In this document: piece by piece, positions 15,455-24,327 of the stretch
Layout: each line of letters begins with the position of its first letter
Numbering within the stretch: the first letter of the stretch is position 1
Source: Nonomuraea gerenzanensis
GTDB taxonomy: Bacteria; Actinomycetota; Actinomycetes; Streptosporangiales; Streptosporangiaceae
Length of the DNA: 64,000 bases
Direction: 5' to 3'
Assembly: GCF_020215645.1 (NCBI RefSeq)
Contig: NZ_CP084058.1
Coordinates: forward strand, 2,294,001-2,358,000
The notes under the pieces: generated by a model
Database searches by the model: none
Told to the model about the DNA's origin: nothing
The model's input: the letters and a program-made list of their open reading frames with translations, nothing else
Position numbers and translations under genes: made by a program

Positions 15455-16597
15455 TCAGGGGAAGGCGGCGTCCGCCCGGTGCAGGGCGGCCGCCAGGGTG
15501 CGGATCGTGGCCGGCTCGTCCATCACGCCGCCACCGGCCGAGCGCCGCTCCTCCCAGGCCAGCACCCGCTCCCGGTAGGAGTCGTAGCGCGCCAGGTGGA
15601 AGGCGTACACGGTGGCGAACCGGCTCACCAGATGGGACGGATGCATGTCCCACCCCTGGTAGAACCCGTGCCGCAACGAGTGGCGCACCAGCTCCGCGTG
15701 CCGCCGCCACAGCCCGTGCACGTCCCCCGTACGGTCGGAGGCCGGCGAGGCGGCCAGCGATCCGTCCGACAGCTCCACCCCCGTCCCCGCGAACGCCGTC
15801 TGCATGACGTGCCGCGCGTGGTCGCAGGCCGGATGGTCGAGCCGCTGCTCGTGCGGCGGCAGCCCCAGCGCGGCCGTGTAGTCGAAGACGCCGAAGTGCG
15901 CCGCCGCCAGCCGCCCGCCCAGTGACTCGTTCAGCTCGCCGCGCAGGAACGGCAGCGTCTGCGGCGCCTCCACCTGCATCTCGAAGCGCAGCCGCACCCC
16001 GAGCTCCGCCTCCAGCTCGGCCAGCACGCCGGCGAACTGCCGCAGATAGTCCTCCATCAGCACCTTGGGGAAGGTCACCGTGAACCCGCCCGGCAGCTCC
16101 CCGACCCGCTCCACCACCCCGGCCACGAACCCGTGCAGGGTGCGCACCGACCGCTCGGGGTCCCCGTCGGCGAACGACTTCACCCGGGGGCCCCACCGCC
16201 GCGGCAGCGCCCCTGCCGCGTGCATGGTGGCCACCGCCTCGACGGCCTGCCTCACGTGGCCGTCCTCGACGGGGCCCGGCCGCACGCCGTAGCCGTCCTC
16301 GAAGTCCACGCGCAGGTCCTCGACCGGCTCGGTGGACAGCTTGCGCAGTAACATCTCGTGCACGACGGCGGCCAGCCCGGACGGCGCGCCGAAGACCTCG
16401 GCCACCTCGTCGGGCCCCGCCAGGTGCGCCTTGAGCAGCGCCAGCGCCTGGTCGCCCCACTCGGTGACCGTGCGCGCGGAGAAGCGGTCGGCCGGCACGT
16501 ACACGGTGTGGACGGGCTGCCAGCCGGGCTCGGCCATGGGGAAGCGGGCCTGCTGCAGCCGGTAGGTCCCGGCGAAACCCTCAGGGACGGCAGGCAC
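15455..16597 (-). CDS. CitE/HpcH-like aldolase-fold protein (DUF6986 type)
   Basis: A 380-residue protein resembling the PEP/pyruvate-binding aldolase superfamily (HpcH/HpaI/citrate lyase beta). Supporting segments are VDFEDGYGVRPG, where acidic residues would bind a metal, TVTFPKVLMEDYL, and LRFEMQVEAPQ with a likely metal-ligand Glu, followed by HFGVFDYTAALGLPPHEQR. The C-terminus has RHGFYQGWDMHPSHL. The precise reaction is unknown; cleavage or formation of a C-C bond next to a carboxylate is expected. Its 5' end overlaps the fprA 3' end by 17 bp, placing it last in a six-gene leftward operon. It has no signal peptide. Confidence 0.72.
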   Translation of the reverse strand: MPAVPEGFAGTYRLQQARFPMAEPGWQPVHTVYVPADRFSARTVTEWGDQALALLKAHLAGPDEVAEVFGAPSGLAAVVHEMLLRKLSTEPVEDLRVDFEDGYGVRPGPVEDGHVRQAVEAVATMHAAGALPRRWGPRVKSFADGDPERSVRTLHGFVAGVVERVGELPGGFTVTFPKVLMEDYLRQFAGVLAELEAELGVRLRFEMQVEAPQTLPFLRGELNESLGGRLAAAHFGVFDYTAALGLPPHEQRLDHPACDHARHVMQTAFAGTGVELSDGSLAASPASDRTGDVHGLWRRHAELVRHSLRHGFYQGWDMHPSHLVSRFATVYAFHLARYDSYRERVLAWEERRSAGGGVMDEPATIRTLAAALHRADAAFP

Positions 16598-17882
16598 GGA
16601 GCATGGCCTCCAGACCGACGAGCTTGACGCGTTCGCCCCGGCTGAGCGACCGGGCCAGCTCCGCCTCGGCCGCCTCGATGGCCAGCCACTCCTGGTAGGT
16701 GACCGGCCGGACCCCGCGCTCGGCCAGCAGCGCGTCGACGCCGCCCGAGCCCACCCGCGCGCCGCCGTCGAGGTCGGCGAGGAGCGTGCGGACGGTCTCC
16801 GCCGCGTCGGACTTGTTCGTGCCGATCACCCCGGTGGGCCCGCGTTTGAGCCAGCCTGCCACGTACTCGCGGTCGCGGACCCGCCCGGCCTCGTTCGGCA
16901 CGGTCATGGTCCGCTCGGAGAACGGCACCCCGGGCAGCGGGACGCTCTGGTAGCCGACCGAGCGCAGCACCATGCCGACGGGCAGCGTCTCGTACTCGCC
17001 GGTGCCGACCACGCGGCCCTCCTCCGACAGCCGGGTGCGTTCGAGCTTGAGCCCCTCCACCCGCTCGGTGCCGAGGATCTCGACCGGCCGCATCCAGAAC
17101 CGCACGTCCAGGCGGCGCGGGCGGCCCACCGGCTCGCGGTCGGCCCAGCCCTGCAGCACCTTGATGTTGCCCTGCACCTGGCGCGGGAAGTCGCCGCCCA
17201 GCACCACGGCCTCGTCGGGGCGCACGCACACGTCGGCGTTGGCCAGCTCGCCCAGCTCGCGCAGCTCCTTCAGGGTGAACTTGGCGTGCTCGGGGCCGCG
17301 CCGCCCGACCATGTGGATGGCCTTGACCTCGCTCTCGCCGAGCCGCTGCAGCACCTCGTGCGGCACGTCGGTGGCGCGCAGCTCGTCGGCGGTCTTGGCC
17401 AGTACGCGTACGACGTCCACGGCGACGTTGCCGACCCCGATCACCGCGATCTCGGCGGTGTCGAGCGTGAACCGGCCGGGATCGACGTCGGGGTGCCCGC
17501 AGTACCAGTTGACGAAGTCGGTCGCGGCCACGCTGCCCGGCAGGTCCTCGCCGGGGATGCCGAGCCTCCTGTCGACCATCGCGCCCGTGCAGTAGACGAC
17601 CGCGTCGTAGACGCCGAGCAGGTCCTCGACGGACACGTCCGAGCCCAGGCTGACGCCGCCGAGGAAGCGCACCTGGGGCAGCTCCAGCACCTTGCGCAGG
17701 TAGTTCGCGATCGACTTGATCGAGGTGTGGTCGGGTGCCACGCCGTACCGGACCAGCCCGTACGGGGTCGGCAGCCGCTCCACGACATCGACCTCGACGG
17801 GCTCCGCCGACTGCTTGACCAGTGCCTCGGCCGTGTAGATCCCGGCGGGGCCCGACCCGATGACCGCCACGTGCAACGTCAC
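16581..17882 (-). CDS. fprA: NADPH-ferredoxin reductase, FprA type
   Basis: A 433-residue flavoprotein of the adrenodoxin-reductase/FprA family, passing electrons from NADPH through FAD to a ferredoxin. The FAD site is VAVIGSGPAGIYTAEAL (residues 5-21). The family-specific LPTPYGLVRYGVAPDH follows, then the NADPH site VIGVGNVAVDVVRVL, and the C-terminal GWLKRGPTGVIGTNKSDA that contacts flavin and nucleotide. It starts with GTG at 17882 behind an AGGGAGG site that overlaps the stop of the upstream gene. In this operon it could supply electrons to a ferredoxin-dependent oxygenase, but no ferredoxin gene is visible nearby. Confidence 0.93.
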   Translation of the reverse strand: MTLHVAVIGSGPAGIYTAEALVKQSAEPVEVDVVERLPTPYGLVRYGVAPDHTSIKSIANYLRKVLELPQVRFLGGVSLGSDVSVEDLLGVYDAVVYCTGAMVDRRLGIPGEDLPGSVAATDFVNWYCGHPDVDPGRFTLDTAEIAVIGVGNVAVDVVRVLAKTADELRATDVPHEVLQRLGESEVKAIHMVGRRGPEHAKFTLKELRELGELANADVCVRPDEAVVLGGDFPRQVQGNIKVLQGWADREPVGRPRRLDVRFWMRPVEILGTERVEGLKLERTRLSEEGRVVGTGEYETLPVGMVLRSVGYQSVPLPGVPFSERTMTVPNEAGRVRDREYVAGWLKRGPTGVIGTNKSDAAETVRTLLADLDGGARVGSGGVDALLAERGVRPVTYQEWLAIEAAEAELARSLSRGERVKLVGLEAMLRACRP

Positions 17883-17891
17883 GCCGCCTCC

Positions 17892-19103
17892 CTATGCCGG
17901 TCTACGTGTGACACGTCCCACCAGACGTAACCGGCCAGTGTGATCGATGTATCCCCGGTCGCCGGTGCGGATGAACCCGTCCCTGGCGAATACCGCATGA
18001 TCGGTGCTCCTGCCAACGTAACCGCTCATGACCGCTTCCGAGCGCAGGAGCACCTCGCCCTGGTCCTCGGCGGGCAGCGCGCGGCCCTCGCCGTCCCTGA
18101 TGGACACGTCCACGCCGGCGCGCGGCCTGCCCACGCTGAGCTCCGCGTCCTCGGGCGCGTCGTCGGGCGTGGTGCCGAGCCCCAGCCCGGCCTCCGTGCA
18201 GGTGTAGCGATTGCAGACGGGCACGCCGTACCTGGTGCGCAGCGCCCTGATCAGCGCGGGCGTGGCGGGCGCGCCGCTGGACAGGATGAGCGTCAGCGAC
18301 GGCAGGTCCTCGCCCGACTCCAGGATGCGCGACAGCTGGAACGGGCTGCCCTGCAGCACGCCGATCTTGTGCTCGCGCAGCACCCGCAGCGCCGCGTCGG
18401 GGCTCCACTGGGGCACGACGTGGCAGGTCCGACCGGTCTGCAGGAACACCGGCAGCCGGGTGGCGAAGCCGAGCTGCCCCAGCGAGTACGGCACCAGCCT
18501 GGCGTCCCCGGTGCCCCACCGGAGCCCGGCCCCGTGGGCGCGGATCGCCTCCAACTGGCGGTTGCCGAACACCACCCCCTTCGGCGGCCCCGTCCTGCCC
18601 GCCGTGAACGTGATCACGACAGGCCGCGCGGGATCCGGCGGGAACGGCGGCGGGGGCGGCTCGGGCCTGCGCAGGCCGGTGAGCCGGACGGGGTCGTAGG
18701 TCTGCGGCGAGCGCCGGCCCCGGTCGGTGGGCAGCGTCACCACGTCCAGCCCGGTCAGCGGCGGCAGCACGCTCGGCGCGGTGATCACGATGGCCGGGTC
18801 CAGGCTGGTCAGCAGCCCCAGGCGCTCCACCCCGATCCCCGCGGTGACCGCGCCGATCTTGGCCGCCGCCACGTAGCAGATCACGAACTCGGGGCCGTCG
18901 GGCAGCGCCAGCACCACGACGTCGCCGATGCGCGCGCCGCGATGGGCCAGCCCGGCGGCGACCTGGTCGGAGAGCCGGTCGAGGTCGGCGAAGGACAGCA
19001 TGGCGGAGCCGGTGACCACGGCCGCGCGCCCCCCGAACCTACGTGCGGCCTCACCGGCGAGCAGGCGCAACATGGCGGCTCCCGGACGAGGGCGTACCTC
19101 CAC
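17892..19103 (-). CDS. C-terminally truncated acyl-CoA synthetase-like (ANL) protein
   Basis: A 403-residue member of the ANL adenylating family that ends early. The large domain is present with an altered P-loop TAGRTGPPKG (167-176; the usual form is TSGTTGxPKG), YTCTEAGLGLG, and EVLLRSEAVMSGY followed by DGFIRTGDRGYID. The frame then stops after LRLVGRVTRRPA. The roughly 100-residue small domain, with the hinge KK and the catalytic A10 lysine, is missing, and only 9 bp separate the stop from fprA, so no frameshifted remnant exists. Adenylation in the usual way is unlikely; it may be a pseudo-enzyme or work with another ANL subunit. It starts 9 bp after the complete ligase. Confidence 0.8.
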   Translation of the reverse strand: MEVRPRPGAAMLRLLAGEAARRFGGRAAVVTGSAMLSFADLDRLSDQVAAGLAHRGARIGDVVVLALPDGPEFVICYVAAAKIGAVTAGIGVERLGLLTSLDPAIVITAPSVLPPLTGLDVVTLPTDRGRRSPQTYDPVRLTGLRRPEPPPPPFPPDPARPVVITFTAGRTGPPKGVVFGNRQLEAIRAHGAGLRWGTGDARLVPYSLGQLGFATRLPVFLQTGRTCHVVPQWSPDAALRVLREHKIGVLQGSPFQLSRILESGEDLPSLTLILSSGAPATPALIRALRTRYGVPVCNRYTCTEAGLGLGTTPDDAPEDAELSVGRPRAGVDVSIRDGEGRALPAEDQGEVLLRSEAVMSGYVGRSTDHAVFARDGFIRTGDRGYIDHTGRLRLVGRVTRRPA

Positions 19104-19112
19104 GCTACTCCG

Positions 19113-20651
19113 CTACGCCTGGTGACGGCGCAGGGCGAGCTTGTCCACCTTGCCGTTGGCGTTGGTCGGCAGCGCGTCCAGCACGAGGACGCGCCGGGGC
19201 ACCTTGTAGCCGGACATGTTGGCGCGCGCCCACGCCAGTAGCGCCTCCGGGTCGGCTGTCACGCCCGGCCGGGGCACGACGTAGGCCAGCCCCGACTCGC
19301 CGGAGACCGGATCGGGCACGCCCACGACCGCGGCCTGCGCCAGCGAGCCCTCCCGCAGCAGCAGCGACTCCACCTCGGCGGGGGAGACGTTGAACCCGTT
19401 GACGATGTAGAGATCCTTCTTGCGGTCCACGACGGCCAGGTTGCCCGCATCGTCCAGCACGCCGACGTCGCCGGTGTGCAGCCAGCCGTCCGCGTCGATC
19501 ACCTCGGCCGTCTTGCCGGGCTCGCCCCAGTAGCCGCGCATCACGCCGTAGCCGCGCTGCAGGATCTCGCCGCGCTCGCCGGGGGCGACCGGCTTGCCGT
19601 CGTCGTCCACGATCCGCACCTCGATGCCGGGCACGGGCCTGCCGGTGGTGTTCGCGATCACCTCGATGGGGTCGCCCGCCCTGGTCATGGAGACGACCGT
19701 GCCCTCCATGAGCCCGTACGCGTTGATCATGCGCTGCAGCCCCACCCGCTCGACCAGCCGCGTGATCAGGCTCGCAGGCACGGCGGCGGCGCCGCAGATG
19801 GCCACCCGCAGCGAGGAGACGTCCCAGGAGCCGCGGTCCAGCTCGTCCAGGATCCGGTGGAACAGCGTGGGCGGCCCGGCCAGCACCGTGACCCGCTCCT
19901 CGGAGATCAGCGACATCAGCGCGTCCGGCGTGAAGACCGGGATGGGGATCATCACGGCCCTGCGCAGCACGCAGGCGACGAGCCCGGCGTTGAGCCCGAA
20001 CCCGTGGCTGAACGGCGCGATCACCGGATAGCGGTCATGCTCGCCGAGGGTGACGATCTCCGACCAGTCCCAGTAGCCGCGCAGCACCTGCGAGTGGTCG
20101 ATCATCACGCCCTTGGGCAGGCCGGTGGTGCCGGAGGTGGACATGATCTCGCACAGGTCGTCCGGCCGCACGGCCAGCGCCCGCTCCTCGGCCTCCGCCT
20201 CGGGCACGCCCGCCCCGAGCGCGGCCAGCCCGGGGCCGTCCGGCTCGACGACGTGCCGCAGCTCCGGCAGCGGCACCGGGGATCCGCGCAGCAGGCCCGC
20301 CAGCGGGTCCGCACCGGTGACCAGCACCTTCGCGCCGGTCCTGGCGAGGAGCTGCGCCGCCTCGATGCCCTTGTACCGCGCCGACAGCGGCACGATCACC
20401 GCCCCCGCGTCCCAGATCCCGAACGCGTGCGTCACCCAGTACGGGGAGTTCGCCCCCCACAGCGCCACCCGGTCGCCGGGCTCCACCCCGAGGGCCAGCA
20501 GGCCGCGGGCGATCCCGGAGGCCGCCTCGCGCAGCCCCGCCAGCGTCAGCCGCGGGCCCGCGGGATCGGCGACCACGAGCTGGCCGGGATGGCGTTCGGC
20601 CTGGTCGCGCAGCATGCGGGGGAGCGTCCCCCAGTCCGGCATCGATCCCAT
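19113..20651 (-). CDS. Complete fatty acid/aryl-CoA ligase (FadD-like ANL enzyme)
   Basis: A 512-residue acyl-CoA ligase with every core motif: STSGTTGLPKG (171-181) for ATP, INAYGLMEGT, WLHTGDVGVLDDAG, the hinge DRKKDLYIVNGFNVSPAEVE cut near residue 415-430, and the A10 motif PTNANGKVDK carrying the catalytic lysine. It should activate a carboxylic acid as the acyl-AMP and then the CoA thioester. It resembles FadD3-type ligases of actinobacterial steroid catabolism, but the substrate cannot be fixed. The ATG at 20651 follows AAAAGGGG. It is the only ligase of three in this operon that looks fully competent. Confidence 0.9.
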   Translation of the reverse strand: MGSMPDWGTLPRMLRDQAERHPGQLVVADPAGPRLTLAGLREAASGIARGLLALGVEPGDRVALWGANSPYWVTHAFGIWDAGAVIVPLSARYKGIEAAQLLARTGAKVLVTGADPLAGLLRGSPVPLPELRHVVEPDGPGLAALGAGVPEAEAEERALAVRPDDLCEIMSTSGTTGLPKGVMIDHSQVLRGYWDWSEIVTLGEHDRYPVIAPFSHGFGLNAGLVACVLRRAVMIPIPVFTPDALMSLISEERVTVLAGPPTLFHRILDELDRGSWDVSSLRVAICGAAAVPASLITRLVERVGLQRMINAYGLMEGTVVSMTRAGDPIEVIANTTGRPVPGIEVRIVDDDGKPVAPGERGEILQRGYGVMRGYWGEPGKTAEVIDADGWLHTGDVGVLDDAGNLAVVDRKKDLYIVNGFNVSPAEVESLLLREGSLAQAAVVGVPDPVSGESGLAYVVPRPGVTADPEALLAWARANMSGYKVPRRVLVLDALPTNANGKVDKLALRRHQA

Positions 20652-20663
20652 CGGCTGCCCCTT

Positions 20664-21725
20664 TTAGGTGATGAGCGCCCGGTCCCTGCCGAGGTGGTGA
20701 CCGCGCAGGTCGTTCACGGTGCCGGGCGAGGGTGTCTCGCAGACGTCCTGGGCGATCTCCACGGTGATCGACACGGGGGTCAGCGCCCGCAGGGCCTGCT
20801 CGATGCGGGCCTGCCACATGGGGTTGCCGATCAGGCTCCGCCGGGCGAACCTCACCGTGAGCGCCGCCGTGTCCAGCGTGCCCTGACGGCTGATCGCCAG
20901 CTCCCAGCCCGCCACGCCGTCGATCCGCGCCAGCGCCTTCTCGATGCGCGGCAGCGCCAGCCACACCCCTCTGACCAGCACGTGGTCGCCCACCGTGTGC
21001 GCGGGCGCGGGGATCCCCCCGGTGCCCGCGTCCCTGGCTGCCAGCCCGGTCCGCAGCACGGCGTCGCCGAGCGTCGAGTGCCCGAGCGGCGTGACGACCA
21101 GCTCGGCGGGCCCGTCCCCGTCCGGTGGGCCGTCCTTGGCCGGCGCGGCCAGCCCCAGCACGCCGTCCGCCAGCGGCCGGAGCGGGTCCTCCTCGGCCTG
21201 GCGCCACGCCAGCGCGCCGCCGCTGAACGGGCTGGCCAGCACCTCCGTGACCGTGGCGCCGAACTCGCCCGCCAGGTGCCCGAGCGTGCGCTTGGAGGCG
21301 ATCTCGCCGGTCAGCACGACGTGCCTGAGCCCGAGATCCAGCGGGTCCAGCAGGAACTCCAGGTGCAGGCGGGCCAGCAGATCCATCGCGCCCGTCGGGG
21401 TCGCCACCAGCGTGGTGGCCTTCAGCGCGCTCAGCGCGTGGTGCAGCCGCATCCGGCCGCGCGGGTCCACGCGGGCGGCCGCCTCGGCCACGTCCGCAGC
21501 CGCCGTCGCCCACAGCGCGCCGGCCGGCTCGGCGAGGGCCACCACGACGCGGTCGCGCTCGCCGACCCCCGCCTCGCGCAGCGCCGCCCCCGTCAGCCCC
21601 GCCGCCGCCGTACGGTCGCCGGGGGACAGCGGGAACACGCTGGACACGTCGGGGCTCACCTGCAGCAGCCCGGTGGCGGTGCCCGCGGCGGCCCCGAGGT
21701 CGTCCCGGGTCAGCCAGCGTGCCAT
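20664..21725 (-). CDS. Degenerate PaaK-like ANL-fold protein
   Basis: A 353-residue protein that resembles phenylacetate-CoA-ligase-type adenylating enzymes without their usual motifs. The middle VVLTGEIASKRTLGHLAGEF and TEVLASPFSGGA align in style with the PaaK GE-L segment, and ELVVTPLGHSTLGDAVLRTG corresponds to the TxL-R/RYRTGD region. There is no TSG-TG-PKG loop near residue 100 and no obvious catalytic lysine motif at the C-terminus. The start ATG overlaps the LLM gene stop as TGATG, showing translational coupling. It may be a non-catalytic partner of the complete ligase 12 bp downstream. The family call is moderate. Confidence 0.65.
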   Translation of the reverse strand: MARWLTRDDLGAAAGTATGLLQVSPDVSSVFPLSPGDRTAAAGLTGAALREAGVGERDRVVVALAEPAGALWATAAADVAEAAARVDPRGRMRLHHALSALKATTLVATPTGAMDLLARLHLEFLLDPLDLGLRHVVLTGEIASKRTLGHLAGEFGATVTEVLASPFSGGALAWRQAEEDPLRPLADGVLGLAAPAKDGPPDGDGPAELVVTPLGHSTLGDAVLRTGLAARDAGTGGIPAPAHTVGDHVLVRGVWLALPRIEKALARIDGVAGWELAISRQGTLDTAALTVRFARRSLIGNPMWQARIEQALRALTPVSITVEIAQDVCETPSPGTVNDLRGHHLGRDRALIT

Positions 21726-22795
21726 CAACGCATCACGTCCTTCATGAACAGGGAGATCGACTCGCACACCCGCTCGTGCGCCAGGCCGCCCACCTGCGCC
21801 TGGATGATCAGGTCCGTCGCGCCCGCCTCGGCGATCCTGGCCAGGGCCTTGCGCGAGCCCTCCACGTCGTCCACGACCACCATGAGGTGCTCGCGCAGCG
21901 TGGCCATCGCCTCGTCGGGCGGCAGGCCGGCGGCGAGCTGCCCGAGCACCCGGTGGGTGGCGTGGCGGGCGTCGTAGTAGTCGGGCGGGGTGACGAGGTT
22001 GACCTGGCGACGGATGTACCACAGGACGGGGTCGGCGGCCGTGGCGTTGGCCTCGTCGCGGGTGGGGGCGACGTACCAGGGGATCATGAGGGCGACGCGC
22101 CGGGTGTCGGGGTCGAAGCCATGCTCGCTCAGACATTCCCGATATTTCGCGATGTCGGCGGCGACGTCGTCGATGCCCTTGAGCATGGTCATGCCGAGCA
22201 GGTTGTACCCGTGCCTGGCGGCGGCCAGATATCCCTCCAGGGAGGTCGAGGCCACCCAGACCGGCGGATGGGGCCGCTGGGCCGGGCGCGGGTAGACGGC
22301 CACGTCGGGGATCTCGAAGAACTCGTTCGACCGGCTGACGGGCTCGCCGTCGGCCTGCCAGATGGCCAGCGTGGCCTCCAGCGAGTCCTCCCAGATCTGC
22401 CGCGACTTCTCGAAGGGGCGCTGGAACGCCTGGTACTCCAGCGGCGAGGCGCCCCGCCCGGTGCCGAACTCGACCCGGCCGCCGCTCAGGATGTCGAGCG
22501 TTGCCACGCGCTCGGCCGTGCGGATCGGTGACTGGAACGGCAGCAGCACCACCCCGAGGCCCAGGCGGATGCGCTCGGTGCGCTGCGAGATGGCGGCCAG
22601 GACCAGATCGGGGGCGGAGGAGTGGGAGAAACCCCTGGTGAAGTGGTGCTCCACGAACCAGGCGGCCTCGCAGCCCAGCCGGTCGCCCAGGACGACCTGG
22701 TCGATCACGTTCTGGAACGCCTGCTGCTCGACCTCGCGGGTGCGACCGCGGACCTCCAGCTCATACCCCAGGCTGATCCGTAGGGACGACGTCAT
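21725..22795 (-). CDS. LLM-class flavin-dependent oxidoreductase (bacterial luciferase-like)
   Basis: A 356-residue TIM-barrel flavin enzyme of the luciferase-like monooxygenase class, using FMN or F420. Family segments include WFVEHHFTRGFSHSSAPDL, RIRLGLGVVLLPFQSPIRTAE and DILSGGRVEFGTGRGASPLE, the last being the flavin-phosphate region. The ATG at 22795 has GGAGG 4 bp upstream; in-frame starts further up are worse. It is the first gene of the leftward operon with three ANL proteins, FprA and the CitE-like aldolase, which suggests degradation of a carboxylic acid through CoA thioesters with one oxygenation step. An 18-bp palindrome (22818-22835) lies 22 bp before the start. Confidence 0.88.
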   Translation of the reverse strand: MTSSLRISLGYELEVRGRTREVEQQAFQNVIDQVVLGDRLGCEAAWFVEHHFTRGFSHSSAPDLVLAAISQRTERIRLGLGVVLLPFQSPIRTAERVATLDILSGGRVEFGTGRGASPLEYQAFQRPFEKSRQIWEDSLEATLAIWQADGEPVSRSNEFFEIPDVAVYPRPAQRPHPPVWVASTSLEGYLAAARHGYNLLGMTMLKGIDDVAADIAKYRECLSEHGFDPDTRRVALMIPWYVAPTRDEANATAADPVLWYIRRQVNLVTPPDYYDARHATHRVLGQLAAGLPPDEAMATLREHLMVVVDDVEGSRKALARIAEAGATDLIIQAQVGGLAHERVCESISLFMKDVMR

Positions 22796-22817
22796 CGCGC
22801 CTCCGGCGAAGTAGGAA

Positions 22818-22835
22818 ACCAAGCGCTCGCTTGGT
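22818..22835. promoter_or_regulatory. TetR-type operator in front of the LLM operon
   Basis: ACCAAGCGCTCGCTTGGT has perfect 8-bp arms around a 2-bp centre. It lies 22 bp upstream of the operon's first ATG. The same architecture recurs at 24328-24345 before the acyl-CoA dehydrogenase gene, and ACCAAG/CTTGGT palindromes are typical of TetR-family repressors of acyl-CoA metabolism. Confidence 0.7.
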
Positions 22836-22889
22836 AGAGCGTATCAGCGGCAAAGACTTGCGGGAAGGGCACGGCGGCGATCAGAGTGG

Positions 22890-23372
22890 ATGCTCGTGAA
22901 GCGAAAGCACGCGTTGCGGCGGCCGAAGACCGGCACGTCTCCCGATCAAGGCGACGAGCTCTCGCTCACCAGTGCGCGCCGGTACGAGGCGTTCGGCCGG
23001 GTGATGGCGGCGCTGGCCTCCGAGGCCGACTTCATCGAGTCGTGCCGCGACCTGACGTGGTGGCGCGGGTCCGACCACAGCTGGCACATCGAGTGGCGCG
23101 ACGGCCCGTACGCGTACGAGGTGGCCGCCCTGCTGGCCGAGCAGGTCCGCGACCCCGACTACGACGGCTCCCTGGTCACCCAGGCGGGGCCGGGCACCGG
23201 CGGCTCGGCGGTGCTCGACGTGATGGGCGTGCGCTTCGAGCTGCGGGCGATCGACCCGATGGGGCGGGCGAGCGTCCGTGCCCGGCCGGGCTTCTGGCGG
23301 CTGGCCGAGGCCCTCGACACCACCCGCCGCACCAACACCCGCCACCCCTGGGAAGAACTCCTCGGCGGCTGA
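22890..23372 (+). CDS. Hypothetical protein, 160 residues
   Basis: A soluble protein of unknown family. After a basic start (MLVKRKHALRRPKTG) it has an alpha/beta-like body: RRYEAFGRVMAALASEADF, then a Trp-rich part WWRGSDHSWHIEWRDGPYAYEV, and AVLDVMGVRFELRAIDPMGRA. There is no signal peptide, membrane segment or cysteine-rich site. It is transcribed away from the LLM operon, so the palindrome at 22818-22835 may also influence it, and its stop is 3 bp from that of the convergent acyl-CoA dehydrogenase gene. Codon usage looks genuine for this genome. Confidence 0.7.
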   Translation: MLVKRKHALRRPKTGTSPDQGDELSLTSARRYEAFGRVMAALASEADFIESCRDLTWWRGSDHSWHIEWRDGPYAYEVAALLAEQVRDPDYDGSLVTQAGPGTGGSAVLDVMGVRFELRAIDPMGRASVRARPGFWRLAEALDTTRRTNTRHPWEELLGG

Positions 23373-23375
23373 CCC

Positions 23376-24326
23376 TCAGCCCGTCCCGAGCACGTGCGCG
23401 GCCAACCGGGCGCGATGGCCCTGCGGCGGCCCGAAGAGCTGCGCGTCGGAGGTCGCCCGCTTGAAGTACCGGTGCGCCGGATGCTCCCAGGTGATCCCGA
23501 TCCCCCCGTGCACCTGGATGTTCTCCCCGGCCACCGTCAGGTACGCCTCCGAGCAGTAGGAGCCCGCGACCGCCGCCGCCACCTCGTCCTCCGCCGCCGC
23601 CCAGGCCGCGGACCTGGCGGACTCCACCAGCAGCAGCAGATTCGCCAGCTTGTGCTTGATCGCCTGGAACGACCCGATCGGCCGCCCGAACTGGTGCCGC
23701 CGCTTGGCGTGCTCCACCGCCAGCTCCAGGCACCGCTGCGCCCCGCCCACCTGCTCGGCCGCCAGCGCCGCGATCCCGAGGTCGCGCACGCGGCCCCACG
23801 CCGCCCCCGACCCCAGCCGCCGCGCCGGGACCCTCTCGAAGTCGAGCCGCTGCAACGGCCGGCTCTCGTCCATCGTCACGTGCCGCGTGCGCCGCGAGGG
23901 CACGGCCTCCACCAGCGCCCCGCCGGCGTAGGCCAGCACCAGCTCCCCCTCCAGCGCGTACGGCACCGCGCCCGTGAGCACGTCCCCGTCCAGGCGCAGC
24001 TCCCCGTCGCCCGGGAGCACCACGGTCGCGCTCGCCCCGCCCGCCAGCGACTTCAGCAGGTCGTCGGCGCCGCAGGCTCTGGCCGCCGCCACCGCCATGA
24101 CCGCCGACTGGAGGAACGGATACGGCGACAGGACCCGCCCCAGCTCCTCCGCCACGGCCGCCAGCTCGCCAGGCCCGCAACCGGCGCCGCCGTGCTCCTC
24201 GGGCACGAGCAGCCCGGCGACCCCCACGTCCCGCGCGAACTCCTGCCACGACGCGCCGGGACGCCCGGCCAGGTAGCCGCGGACGGCGGCGCGAAGCTCA
24301 TCGGCGAGTGCCACGCGCCCGATCAT
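23376..24326 (-). CDS. Acyl-CoA dehydrogenase (short FadE-like)
   Basis: A 316-residue acyl-CoA dehydrogenase, an FAD enzyme that introduces an alpha-beta double bond into an acyl-CoA. Visible features are VAGLLVPEEHGGAGCGP, RRHQFGRPIGSFQAIKHKLA with the FAD-contacting region, and YLTVAGENIQVHGGIGITWE followed by HPAHRYFKRA. It is shorter than the usual 380-400 residues, chiefly in the middle beta domain, like the half-subunits of heteromeric actinobacterial FadE pairs; no partner gene is visible here. The chosen ATG at 24326 is 1 bp from a TetR-type palindrome and lacks a ribosome site, so the mRNA may be leaderless, or a GTG at 24314 may be used. Confidence 0.85.
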   Translation of the reverse strand: MIGRVALADELRAAVRGYLAGRPGASWQEFARDVGVAGLLVPEEHGGAGCGPGELAAVAEELGRVLSPYPFLQSAVMAVAAARACGADDLLKSLAGGASATVVLPGDGELRLDGDVLTGAVPYALEGELVLAYAGGALVEAVPSRRTRHVTMDESRPLQRLDFERVPARRLGSGAAWGRVRDLGIAALAAEQVGGAQRCLELAVEHAKRRHQFGRPIGSFQAIKHKLANLLLLVESARSAAWAAAEDEVAAAVAGSYCSEAYLTVAGENIQVHGGIGITWEHPAHRYFKRATSDAQLFGPPQGHRARLAAHVLGTG

Positions 24327-24327
24327 A

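Noticed and set aside
17883..17960. Frameshift explaining the short ANL protein
   Set aside because: Only 9 bp lie between its stop and fprA, so no shifted C-terminal domain can be hidden there; it is a true truncation in this sequence.
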